From DASQMT01 sp963835735 (lineage in GTDB: Bacteria > Actinomycetota > Thermoleophilia > Solirubrobacterales > Solirubrobacteraceae): DNA of 64,000 nucleotides. Made by a program: the position numbers and the translations under genes. How positions within the stretch are numbered: the stretch's first letter is position 1; every line of letters begins with the position of its first letter. Below, in pieces: positions 7,371-14,761 of the stretch. The notes beneath the pieces are model-generated. The model worked only from the letters and a program-made list of their open reading frames with translations, was not told where the DNA came from and did not search any database. Where the stretch lies: NCBI GenBank assembly GCA_963835735.1, contig CAWIGP010000002.1, positions 868,001-932,000 of the forward strand, given 5' to 3'.

Positions 7371-8774
7371 CTAGCCGGGCCGTTCGAGTCTCGAGGCGCG
7401 CAGCAGCAGCCGCGGCAGGCCCGCGGCCTCGAGCAGCGCGCCCGCTAAGAAGCTGGCGAGAAGACAGATGAGCGTGACCAGCATCGCCGGTCCGGCGCCG
7501 GAGCCGGCCGCCGCCGCCGCGGCGCCCGCAGCGGCCGCGATGGGCGCGCCGACCGGCGCCTCGGGAGCCGATATCGCGCCGCCACGACGGGTGGTATCAC
7601 GGTTACGGCTGCGCGCTGGTACGGGGGCTGCGGCCGGCTCGGACGCCGGTGGCGCGAGCGCCTCGGCCGGCGGCGCCGGCGGGGCCGGCGGCGCGGCGGC
7701 AGCGACCGCGTGGGCGTCGGACGACGCGCGCTCCGGTCGTACGACGGCGCTTTCGCGCGCCGCCTTGCGCACGGAGGGATCGATCGGCGCGAGGCCGGGC
7801 ACGTCGGGCAGCGGCCCGAATCCGGGGAGCTCGACGGGGAGCAGCGCGCCGGCGCCGATCGTGACGCCCGGCACTGCTGCGATGTACGGCAGCTCGCTAA
7901 CGAGCGGCAGCTCGCCCACGGCCTGCGCGCCGTTGCACGTCCAGACCCAGTCCCAGGTCCACGTCGACACGCCGATCGGCGGCGCGGCGTTCGCGCCCGG
8001 GCCGGGGTCGCACCCGGGGGCCCCGCTCCATGTCCAGTTCCAGATCCAGGTGGCAGGCGCGGGCGCGGCGCCACCACCTCCCCCGCCGCCGGCCGTCTGC
8101 GTGACCGGGCCGTTGTCGCCTGGGCTGAAGATCCGGATCGAGACGTTGATGATGCTGGCCGGCGTCGTCACCTCGGGGACGACCGCGTCGAGCGGCAGCT
8201 CGGCGGGCGTCTCGACCGGCAGCTCGGCCGGCGAGAGCGTCGCGTCGTCGAGCTCGATCGCGGGCGGCTGCTCGCGCGCGGGCGCGGGCGCGAGCATCTC
8301 GAGCTGCGGCACGTCGACCTGCGGCACGGCGGGCAGCTCGAGCGGCGCCTCGTCGGGCGGCTCGGCCGCAGCTCGTTCGCGCGGCTCGGCCGGCGGCTCG
8401 TGGCGCGGCTCGGCGGGCGCCGCGGCCACGGGCTCGGCGGGCTGCTCGACCGCCGGCTCGTCGCGCAGCTCGAGCGCGGGCTCGGCGGGCGCCGCCGGAG
8501 CGGGCTCGGCCGCCGGCGGCGGTTCGACATTTTCCGACACATCTTCACTGTTACCACCCGGGATTTCAGGGTGATACTGCGCCTGCTCCGCGGCAGCGCC
8601 CGCGATCGCGGCCGCATCGGCCGCTGCGGCGGCGGCCGCCTCAGGTGCTTGATACTGCCCTGATATCGCTTCGCCAAGCGGAATCTCGGCGTCCGCAGCA
8701 GCCGGGGCCGCGCCCACCGCAAGGGCGGCGGCGGCGATCAGGACAGTCGATGCGGGGAGCAGCCTTCGGGGCAT
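7371..8774 (-). CDS. Pro/Ala/Glu-rich exported protein with RIFSPGDNG motif, Trp ladders and C-terminal anchor
   Basis: 467 residues from the ATG at 8774 (an upstream GTG at 8798 is possible). A signal peptide (LLPASTVLIAAAALAVGAAP) precedes a long Ala/Pro/Glu-rich stalk (residues about 30-205). Near residue 215 comes NVSIRIFSPGDNGPVTQT, almost the same as NVDVRIFSPGDNGEVTQT in the neighbouring giant repeat protein. Two Trp ladders follow, TWIWNWTW (about 240-247) and TWTWDWVWTC (about 270-279), then a Pro-rich region and a C-terminal membrane helix (AMLVTLICLLASFLAGALL) with a basic tail. The shared motif links this gene to the repeat protein as one system. Function unknown; a membrane-anchored wall or fibre-attachment protein is plausible. 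Confidence 0.7.
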   Translation of the reverse strand: MPRRLLPASTVLIAAAALAVGAAPAAADAEIPLGEAISGQYQAPEAAAAAAADAAAIAGAAAEQAQYHPEIPGGNSEDVSENVEPPPAAEPAPAAPAEPALELRDEPAVEQPAEPVAAAPAEPRHEPPAEPRERAAAEPPDEAPLELPAVPQVDVPQLEMLAPAPAREQPPAIELDDATLSPAELPVETPAELPLDAVVPEVTTPASIINVSIRIFSPGDNGPVTQTAGGGGGGGAAPAPATWIWNWTWSGAPGCDPGPGANAAPPIGVSTWTWDWVWTCNGAQAVGELPLVSELPYIAAVPGVTIGAGALLPVELPGFGPLPDVPGLAPIDPSVRKAARESAVVRPERASSDAHAVAAAAPPAPPAPPAEALAPPASEPAAAPVPARSRNRDTTRRGGAISAPEAPVGAPIAAAAGAAAAAAGSGAGPAMLVTLICLLASFLAGALLEAAGLPRLLLRASRLERPG

Positions 8775-8861
8775 GATGCGTCGGGAGGGAACTACCACGA
8801 TCGGCTAGTCCTGAGCCATTAAGTGTTGCATTCGCGACTTACAGTGAGAGGGTCGGCAGCG

Positions 8862-9407
8862 ATGCTCCCCCTCCCCCGCGACACCCAGATCGAGACGTAC
8901 CTCCCGCTCGTCCGCGCCCTTGCGCGCCGCTTCGCCTGGCGCGGTGAGCCGCTCGACGACCTGATCCAGGCCGGCTGCATCGGCCTGATCCAGGCGGTCG
9001 ACCGCTACGACCCGGCCCGAGGCCCGTTCGAGGCCTATGCGGTTCCCACGATCACCGGCGAGATCCGGCGCCATCTGCGGGATCGCTCCGCGCTGGTGCG
9101 CGTCCCCGCCGACGCTCCGCTCGCCGTCCGGATCGAGCCGCTGGCGGAGTACGACGGTCCGCCGGCGGACCCGATCGCGGCCGTCGTCGACCGGATCGCG
9201 CTCGCCTCCGCGCTGCGGACGCTGCCGCAACACGAGCGCCGGATCGTCCTGCTGAGCTTCTACGGCGAGCGCACGCAGCGGCGGATAGCCGACGACGTCG
9301 GCATCTCCCAGATCCACGTCTCGCGGCTCCTGCGCCGGGCGCTCGAGCGGCTGCGACCCGCGTTGGAGGACGGGGTCGTGGTTGCCCGCTCGGCCGCAGA
9401 GGCGTAG
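8862..9407 (+). CDS. RNA polymerase sigma factor, SigB/F/G type, short form
   Basis: 181 residues from the ATG at 8862, which has GAGAGGG 10 bases upstream; a GTG at 8823 gives a longer version. Region 2 is clear (DDLIQAGCIGLIQAVDRYDP, PFEAYAVPTITGEIRRHLRD), as is region 4 (RRIVLLSFYGERTQRRIADD, GISQIHVSRLLRRALERLR). Between them only about 40 residues remain, so region 3 is shortened compared with the roughly 260-residue SigB/SigF proteins. It directs RNA polymerase to a special promoter set, usually stress or envelope genes. It is divergent from the surface-protein genes, which makes them possible targets; that is inference. No anti-sigma factor is visible next to it. Confidence 0.85.
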   Translation: MLPLPRDTQIETYLPLVRALARRFAWRGEPLDDLIQAGCIGLIQAVDRYDPARGPFEAYAVPTITGEIRRHLRDRSALVRVPADAPLAVRIEPLAEYDGPPADPIAAVVDRIALASALRTLPQHERRIVLLSFYGERTQRRIADDVGISQIHVSRLLRRALERLRPALEDGVVVARSAAEA

Positions 9408-9416
9408 ATTCGCGCC

Positions 9417-9908
9417 GTGGCACACGAGACGGCAGAGGACGACGCCTATCCGATCGTGCTCGCCCCGGCGACGAACGGCGACGGTCCGGGCTGGATCGCA
9501 TCCGTCGAGGAACTGCCGGGCTGCGAGGCGCACGGATCGACTCCGGAGAGTGCCGCCGCCGGCATGGGCGACGCGGTGGAACGCTGGGTGCGCGAGGCGC
9601 GGGCCGCGGGCCGCGAGGTTCCACCCCCCGGCGCCGCGGCCGCGCACAGCGGCAAGCTGCTCGTGCGGATGCCGCGCAGCCTGCACGCCGAACTGGTCCG
9701 CGCATCCGAGCGCGAGGGCACGAGTCTGAACGCGTACATCGTCGCCGCCCTGTCGGCGTCGGTCGCCTGGCGCCGGCCGGGCGACGCCGGCGCACCCACC
9801 GCGTCACCCGCGCGCGGCCTGTCGCTTGCCCTCAAGGCCAACCTCGTGGTGCTCGCGGTGGCCGCAGCGGTCGCGATCGCGCTGCTGATCACCGCCTGGC
9901 TGGGCTGA
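9417..9908 (+). CDS. HicB-like protein with ribbon-helix-helix domain and C-terminal transmembrane helix
   Basis: 163 residues, GTG start 10 bases after the sigma factor stop. Residues 10-65 resemble the HicB antitoxin fold (WIASVEELPGCEAHGSTPES). Residues 78-115 look like a ribbon-helix-helix DNA-binding motif (LLVRMPRSLHAELVRASERE, then TSLNAYIVAAL). Uniquely, residues 135-162 form a membrane helix (NLVVLAVAAAVAIALLITAW). No HicA toxin gene is visible on either side. It could be a membrane-tethered transcription regulator rather than an antitoxin. Close spacing suggests co-transcription with the sigma factor. Confidence 0.65.
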   Translation: MAHETAEDDAYPIVLAPATNGDGPGWIASVEELPGCEAHGSTPESAAAGMGDAVERWVREARAAGREVPPPGAAAAHSGKLLVRMPRSLHAELVRASEREGTSLNAYIVAALSASVAWRRPGDAGAPTASPARGLSLALKANLVVLAVAAAVAIALLITAWLG

Positions 9909-9950
9909 GGCCTTGACCGCGGCGGCCCGGTCGCCGATACGTTGACCGTG

Positions 9951-10967
9951 ATGACCCGACTCCGCCTCGTGCCCGCCCTGCTGGCCGCGGTCGCGCTCGC
10001 CGCGATCCCCGCCACCGCCTCCGCCGACCCGTTCCTCCCGCCCGCCGGCAAGGTCTGGAACGGCCTCACCGCCGGCTTCGATGCGCGCGACTTCGAGCGC
10101 CGCGCCGGCAAGCACGCGGCGGTGTGGCAGCACTTCATCGCCTGGGGCGGCAGCTACCAGTACACGATCTCCAACTCGGCCGGCGCGAACGCGCGGCTGA
10201 TGTACCACCTGGGCACTTCCAAGGGCCAGAACCTGCCCGAGCGGCTGAGCCCCGGTGACATCGCGCGGGGCCAGGGCGACGGCTTCCTCGTCGGGCTGGC
10301 GCGCGACATCGCGGAGAACGGCACGCCCGCCTACATCCGGCTGATGGGCGAGATGAACAACTGCAACAACCCCTATGCGGCGTACAGCTGCAGCGGCGGC
10401 AAGCGCGACCGCGACCACTCGGCGGCGACGTTCAAGCTCGCCTGGAAGCGCGTGTACCTGATCATGCACGGGGGCGAGGCCGCCGCGATCAACGCCGCGC
10501 TGGCGCAGCTCGGACTGCCCGCGGTCCAGGCCGGCGGCCAGACGCTCGCGCAGCCGCAGCTCGCGTTCGTGTGGGCGCCGATGACGGGAGGCGCGCCGAA
10601 CATCTCCGCACTGCGCCCGCAGGTCTACTGGCCCGGCTCGAAGTGGGTCGACTGGGTCGGCACCAGCTTCTACTCGCGCTTCCCGAACTTCACCGGGCTC
10701 GAGCGCTACTACAAGGACTTCGCCGTGCGCAAGCGCAAGCCGTTCGCGATCGCCGAGTGGGCGATCTGGGGCTCGGATGCGCCGGCCTTCGCCGACCGCC
10801 TGTTCGATTGGATCGCCGGCCACCGGCGCGTGCAGATGGTCCAGTACAACCAGGGCGCCGAGGCGGGCGGGATCTTCCGCCTCAGCCGCTACCCGGCGTC
10901 GGCGCGGGTGGTGCGCAAACGCCTCGCCCACCCGCGCTACGTGGGCTTCGCGCCCGAGCAGCGCTAG
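9951..10967 (+). CDS. Secreted glycoside hydrolase, GH26-like
   Basis: 338 residues with a signal peptide (LVPALLAAVALAAIPATASA). The fold pattern fits a (beta/alpha)8 glycosidase of clan A: the probable acid/base Glu134 lies in IRLMGEMNN and the probable nucleophile Glu269 in FAIAEWAIWG; aromatic residues around DWVGTSFYSRFPNF fit a sugar cleft. GH26 enzymes typically cut beta-mannans or related glucans. Acts outside the cell. Start chosen at ATG 9951, giving a clean signal peptide. It follows the HicB-like gene by 42 bases; a functional link is not evident. Family assignment is by motif reading only. Confidence 0.65.
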   Translation: MTRLRLVPALLAAVALAAIPATASADPFLPPAGKVWNGLTAGFDARDFERRAGKHAAVWQHFIAWGGSYQYTISNSAGANARLMYHLGTSKGQNLPERLSPGDIARGQGDGFLVGLARDIAENGTPAYIRLMGEMNNCNNPYAAYSCSGGKRDRDHSAATFKLAWKRVYLIMHGGEAAAINAALAQLGLPAVQAGGQTLAQPQLAFVWAPMTGGAPNISALRPQVYWPGSKWVDWVGTSFYSRFPNFTGLERYYKDFAVRKRKPFAIAEWAIWGSDAPAFADRLFDWIAGHRRVQMVQYNQGAEAGGIFRLSRYPASARVVRKRLAHPRYVGFAPEQR

Positions 10968-11043
10968 GGCGGGCTAGCCGCCGCGAACCGCCCGTGTGAG
11001 GATCGTCCTCAGCCTTCGGTGGCGACGATGTCGCCGAAGCGTG

Positions 11044-11439
11044 TCAGCGCGTGCCGAGCGTGTCCGCGATCACACGCCGGTACGTCGGCTTGGCCTCCGC
11101 GACCCGCTCGCGCCCCGCGTCGGTCAACGAGGCGAAGATGCCGCGGCGATCGTCCGTGCACATGGCGCGGCACGCGAGCCCCTCGTCCTCCAGGCGCGCG
11201 ACGACGCGCGACACCGTGCTCTGTGTCGCGTGCACCACCTCGGCCAGCTCCTGCATCCGCGACTTGCCGGAGGAACACCCATCGAGCCGGTCCAGCACCT
11301 CGAACTCGATCGGCGAGAGGTCGTGCTCACGGCGCAGCGCTTGCTCCAGCGCGCCGTGCACCGCCGCATGCGCGGCGTTCAGCTCGCGCCAGGAAGCGAC
11401 CGGATCGGCGGCTGTCTGGACGGGCGTCACGCGGCGCAT
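11044..11439 (-). CDS. MarR-family transcriptional regulator
   Basis: 131 residues from the ATG at 11439. Winged helix is evident: LSPIEFEVLDRLDG, RMQELAEVVHATQSTVSRVV (recognition helix) and the wing with CTDDRRGIFASLTDAGRERV, whose DxR motif is typical of MarR. Divergent from the MFS exporter at 11505 with only 65 bases between, the classic arrangement in which MarR represses the transporter until a drug or phenolic ligand binds. The shared intergenic region contains a good promoter and palindromes (next entries). Confidence 0.9.
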   Translation of the reverse strand: MRRVTPVQTAADPVASWRELNAAHAAVHGALEQALRREHDLSPIEFEVLDRLDGCSSGKSRMQELAEVVHATQSTVSRVVARLEDEGLACRAMCTDDRRGIFASLTDAGRERVAEAKPTYRRVIADTLGTR

Positions 11440-11468
11440 GATAGCAAAATCATGCACGAGAATCAATT

Positions 11469-11498
11469 TTGACAGCAATATATGCGATTGCATAGAAT
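11469..11498 (+). promoter_or_regulatory. Sigma-70 type promoter of the MFS gene, leaderless arrangement
   Basis: TTGACA at 11469-11474, 18-base spacer, TAGAAT at 11493-11498. The ATG lies at 11505, six bases past the -10 box, so transcription would begin at or next to the start codon. This AT-rich patch stands out in the GC-rich surroundings. Confidence 0.7.
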
Positions 11499-11499
11499 T

Positions 11500-11511
11500 C
11501 TTGCATGCAAG
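11500..11511. promoter_or_regulatory. Palindrome CTTGCATGCAAG, likely MarR operator
   Basis: A perfect 12-bp palindrome covers the transcription start and the first codons of the MFS gene. A second, imperfect dyad (ATGCGATTGCAT, 11482-11493) lies between the -35 and -10 boxes. Either would suit repression by the divergent MarR protein. Confidence 0.5.
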
Positions 11512-12938
11512 TCCCCTCCCCATCCGTGGATTCCCCTGCCTTCGACCGGCGGTTGTGGATCACGCTCCTAGTTCTCTGCGGCGTCCTGTTCCTCGACGGA
11601 CTCGACGTCTCGATGGTCGGCGTTGCCCTCCCCAGCATCGAGTCCGACCTCAATCTCTCCACCTCGACCCTGCAGTGGGTGGTCAGCGGCTACGTGCTCG
11701 GCTACGGCGGTTTCCTGCTGCTCGGCGGGCGCGCGGCCGACCTGCTCGGGCGCAAGCGCGTGCTGGTGATCGCGCTCGTCGTGTTCGCCGCCGCGTCGCT
11801 GATCGGTGCACTGGTGAGCAGCGGCCCGCTGCTGATCGCCGCACGCTTCATCAAGGGCATCTCCGCCGGGTTCACCGCGCCGGCGGGGCTCTCGATCATC
11901 ACCACGACGTTCCCCGAAGGCCCGCTGCGCAACCGCGCACTCGGCATCTACACGGCGACGGGCGCCAGCGGCTTCTCGCTCGGGCTCGTACTCGGCGGCG
12001 TGCTGACGACGGCCGGCTGGCGCTGGACGTTCCTGCTCCCGTTCCCGATCGCGGCCGTACTGGCCGTGGTGGCCGCGCGCGTCCTGCGGCCCGACCCGCC
12101 GCGCGTCCGCGAGGGCCGCTTCGACGTCGCCGGCGCGGTGACGGTGACGGGCGCGATGCTGGCGCTCGTGTTCGCCATCTCCGGCGCGCCCGACGCGGGC
12201 TGGACGTCAGCGCAGACGCTCGGCGCGTTCGCCGCCGCCATCGTGCTCGCGGTCGCGTTCTTCGCGATCGAGCTGCGCGTCGAGCACCCGCTCGTGCGCC
12301 TGGGGATCCTGCGCTCCCCGGTGCTGGCCGGCGCGAACATCGCCGGGATGACCGTGTTCGCGTGCTACTTCGGCTTCCAGTTCATGACGACGCTGTACAT
12401 GCAGCAGGCGCTCGGCTGGTCGGCGCTCGGGACGGCGTTCGCGTTCCTCCCGGCCGGGCTGCTGGTGGCGTTCGGCGCCCCGCGCATGGGGCCGCTGGCG
12501 ACGCGCTTCGGAACCGCGACGCTGATCACCGGCGGGCTGCTGTCGTTCGTCGTCGGCTACGCGCTGTTCATCCCGATCGACACCTCACCGACGTACGCGA
12601 TCGCGATCCTGCCCACGATCCTGCTGCTCGGGCTCGGCTTCGCGCTGACCTACCCGGCGGTGAACATGGCGGCCACCAGTGGGATCGCCGATCACGAGCA
12701 GGGTCTCGCCTCCGGGCTGGTGAGCACGTCGTTCCAGCTCGGCGGCGCGGTCGGGCTGGCGATCGTCACCGCGGTCATCACGTCGGGGCAGACCGGCGGG
12801 TCCGACCCGTCGTCGCTGCTCGACGACTTCCGGCCCGGCCTCGCGGTCGTGACCGGCCTCGCGGTGCTGGGGCTGGCCAGCGTGCTCGCCTCGGTCCTCG
12901 CCCACCGGCGCGTGCAGGCGCGCCTGGCGGTCTCGTGA
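11505..12938 (+). CDS. MFS drug exporter, DHA2 (EmrB/QacA) type
   Basis: 477 residues, strongly hydrophobic, about 14 membrane segments. Motif A is present after TM2 (GGRAADLLGRKRV), and motif C-like glycine pattern in TM5 (GASGFSLGLVLGGVL). The N-terminal LFLDGLDVSMVGVALPSIES is typical of the DHA2 family, where the conserved acidic residue in TM1 couples proton antiport to export of drugs. Probably controlled by the divergent MarR regulator. A strong hairpin follows the stop codon. Confidence 0.9.
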   Translation: MQVPSPSVDSPAFDRRLWITLLVLCGVLFLDGLDVSMVGVALPSIESDLNLSTSTLQWVVSGYVLGYGGFLLLGGRAADLLGRKRVLVIALVVFAAASLIGALVSSGPLLIAARFIKGISAGFTAPAGLSIITTTFPEGPLRNRALGIYTATGASGFSLGLVLGGVLTTAGWRWTFLLPFPIAAVLAVVAARVLRPDPPRVREGRFDVAGAVTVTGAMLALVFAISGAPDAGWTSAQTLGAFAAAIVLAVAFFAIELRVEHPLVRLGILRSPVLAGANIAGMTVFACYFGFQFMTTLYMQQALGWSALGTAFAFLPAGLLVAFGAPRMGPLATRFGTATLITGGLLSFVVGYALFIPIDTSPTYAIAILPTILLLGLGFALTYPAVNMAATSGIADHEQGLASGLVSTSFQLGGAVGLAIVTAVITSGQTGGSDPSSLLDDFRPGLAVVTGLAVLGLASVLASVLAHRRVQARLAVS

Positions 12939-12943
12939 ACGAA

Positions 12944-12980
12944 GGCCGCCCCGGCGCGCCAGGTGCGCGCCGGGGCGGCC
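12944..12980 (+). terminator. Strong GC hairpin after the MFS gene
   Basis: A perfect 16-bp stem (12944-12959 with 12965-12980) and a 5-base loop start 5 bases after the stop codon. There is no T tract, as is common in high-GC genomes. Confidence 0.7.
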
Positions 12981-13003
12981 CGGCCACATACCCTTCGCGG
13001 GCG

Positions 13004-13330
13004 ATGACGTCGCTCGCCTCCCGTCCGTCCCACTCGCCCGCCTCCCAGCGCCGCGCGCTCAACCTGGTGCTCGCCGTCGGGATCGCCGACGCGCTTCTGC
13101 TCGTCGTGCTCCTCTACGTCGCGTTCGTCGACCGCAGCGACGCCGCGGTCTCCGTGCTCGGCCCGATCCACGGGATCGGCTTCCTGATCCTGCTCTATCT
13201 GACCGTGTCCGGCGCCGTCGGGAAGCGCTGGGGCTGGTGGTTCCCGGCGCTCGTGCTCGTCACCGGCGGGCCGGTGGGGTCGATCGTCGGCGACACGATC
13301 CTGCGCCGCCGGCTCCCGCCGCGCGACTGA
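13004..13330 (+). CDS. Small membrane protein, DUF3817-like
   Basis: 108 residues with three predicted membrane helices (NLVLAVGIADALLLVVLLYV; IGFLILLYLTVSGAVG; WWFPALVLVTGGPVGSIVGD). Motifs HGIGFLILLY and GGPVGSIVGD resemble the DUF3817 family of small inner-membrane proteins of unknown function. ATG at 13004. It ends one base before the S4-domain gene begins, so the two are probably co-transcribed. Confidence 0.65.
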   Translation: MTSLASRPSHSPASQRRALNLVLAVGIADALLLVVLLYVAFVDRSDAAVSVLGPIHGIGFLILLYLTVSGAVGKRWGWWFPALVLVTGGPVGSIVGDTILRRRLPPRD

Positions 13331-13331
13331 C

Positions 13332-13547
13332 ATGGCGCGCGAGGTCGCGATCCGGGGCGACACGATCCGGCTCGGCCAGCTGCTCAAGCTCGCCGGGGTC
13401 GTGGACACCGGCGGCGACCTGAAGACGTTCCTCGCGCGGGAGCGCGTGCTCGTCAACGGCGAGCCCGACGCGCGCCGCGGGCGCCAGCTGCACCCGGGCG
13501 ACGTCGTGTCGGTTGCCGGCGAGGAGCTAGTCGTCGCCGGCGGCTGA
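13332..13547 (+). CDS. S4-domain RNA-binding protein (YaaA/RlbA-like)
   Basis: 71 residues, almost entirely one S4 domain: IRLGQLLKLAGVVDTGGDLK, then RVLVNGEPDARRGRQLHPGD. Proteins of this size bind structured RNA, often rRNA or tRNA-like elements. Its last 21 bases overlap the end of the convergent small membrane-protein gene. Confidence 0.8.
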   Translation: MAREVAIRGDTIRLGQLLKLAGVVDTGGDLKTFLARERVLVNGEPDARRGRQLHPGDVVSVAGEELVVAGG

Positions 13548-13718
13548 CGCCTCGTCCTCGGCGAGCAGCTCCGGGCTGGCGATCGCCCACACGCCGGCGA
13601 CGATCGCAAAGAACAGCAGCGCCAGGCCGAGCACGCGCGTGATCGTGTACTCGAACGGGACCATCAGCGCGGCGCCGACCACGAACGCGGCCAGCGCGAG
13701 CACCGGGAGGCGAGTCAC
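13527..13718 (-). CDS. Small two-helix membrane protein behind cydB
   Basis: 63 residues, GTG start at 13718 overlapping the cydB stop (GTGA). Two hydrophobic helices (LPVLALAAFVVGAALMVPF; VLGLALLFFAIVAGVWAI) and an acidic tail. Tight translational coupling to cydB suggests a role in the bd oxidase, as small accessory subunits such as CydX/CydH do, but those usually have one helix. Function is inference. Confidence 0.6.
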   Translation of the reverse strand: MTRLPVLALAAFVVGAALMVPFEYTITRVLGLALLFFAIVAGVWAIASPELLAEDEASAAGDD

Positions 13719-14761
13719 GGACGCTCCTCGTCGATCGGCCGGAAGCGCTGGTCGAGCGGCTCGTACGCCTGGTCGAGCCGGCCCTGGAGCACGAGCCGGT
13801 AGAGGTACCAGAGCGACGGCACGAGTATCAGCAGGCCGAGGCCGATGCTGACGACCAGCGCGGTGAGCGTCGCGTCGGCCGCCGCCGCCTGGTCGAGCGT
13901 CAGCTGGCCGGGCAGCACGTCGGGATGGTTCGCGATCACCCAGCCGGCGACCACCGCGGCGACCGCGACGGCCGCCGAGAAGCGCGCCGGCTCGAACCGG
14001 CGCGACCACACGAGCCAGAGCGTGACGAGCCCCGCCACGACCGACACGAGCAACGCCGCCAGCCCGCCCCCGGACGTCAGCCCGTCGTACAGCGGCCGCG
14101 CGTCCGAGCGCACGATCAGCAGCGCGGCGATCGCCGCGACCCCCGCCACCGCACCCGCCGCCAGCGCGCGGGTGCGGAACGCGGCCTCGAGGTCCGGCAG
14201 CTCGGCCCGGCGCGCGTCGCCCGCCAGGAACACCGCCGCGATATAGGCGCCCGTGATCACCGCGAGCACTCCGATCGCGAGCGACGTGGGATTCGTCCAG
14301 GCGTCGATGTCGGCGACCGGATCGTCCACGCGCACCTGCCCGGAGGCGATCCCGCCCAGCACGGTGCCGAGGAAGAACGGCACGAGCACCGACGAGAGCG
14401 CGAACGTCGCGCCGAGCACGCGCGCCTCCCTGATCGTGCCCGCCTGCCCGCGCAGCGCGAACGCGGTCCCGCGCAGGATGATCCCCAGCGCGGCGAGAAA
14501 CAGCGGCAGCGCGAGCGTGCTGAAGATCGCGCCGAACGCGACCGGGAACGCGGTCCAGGCGATCACGAGCACGAAGATCAGCCACACGTGGTTGGCCTCC
14601 CACACCGGGCTCATCGAGTGCTGCACCAGCCCGCGCACGCGCCCGCCGCCGCGCGCGCTGCCCGCGGTCAGGTCCCAGAAGCCGGCGCCGAAGTCGGCCC
14701 CGCCCAGCACCGCGTACGCGGTCAGCCCGAGCACGATGAAGCCGAGGCAGATCTCGGCCAT
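13715..14761 (-). CDS. cydB: Cytochrome bd ubiquinol oxidase subunit II
   Basis: 348 residues. The start MAEICLGFIVLGLTAYAVLG is followed by the hallmark GGADFGAGFWDL. Then QHSMSPVWEANHVWLIFVLV contains the conserved Glu/Asn/His stretch of CydB. Seven or more membrane helices. CydB forms a heterodimer with CydA that reduces oxygen to water with high affinity. Its ATG overlaps the cydA stop (TGATG). Intact, unlike cydA. Confidence 0.9.
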   Translation of the reverse strand: MAEICLGFIVLGLTAYAVLGGADFGAGFWDLTAGSARGGGRVRGLVQHSMSPVWEANHVWLIFVLVIAWTAFPVAFGAIFSTLALPLFLAALGIILRGTAFALRGQAGTIREARVLGATFALSSVLVPFFLGTVLGGIASGQVRVDDPVADIDAWTNPTSLAIGVLAVITGAYIAAVFLAGDARRAELPDLEAAFRTRALAAGAVAGVAAIAALLIVRSDARPLYDGLTSGGGLAALLVSVVAGLVTLWLVWSRRFEPARFSAAVAVAAVVAGWVIANHPDVLPGQLTLDQAAAADATLTALVVSIGLGLLILVPSLWYLYRLVLQGRLDQAYEPLDQRFRPIDEERP

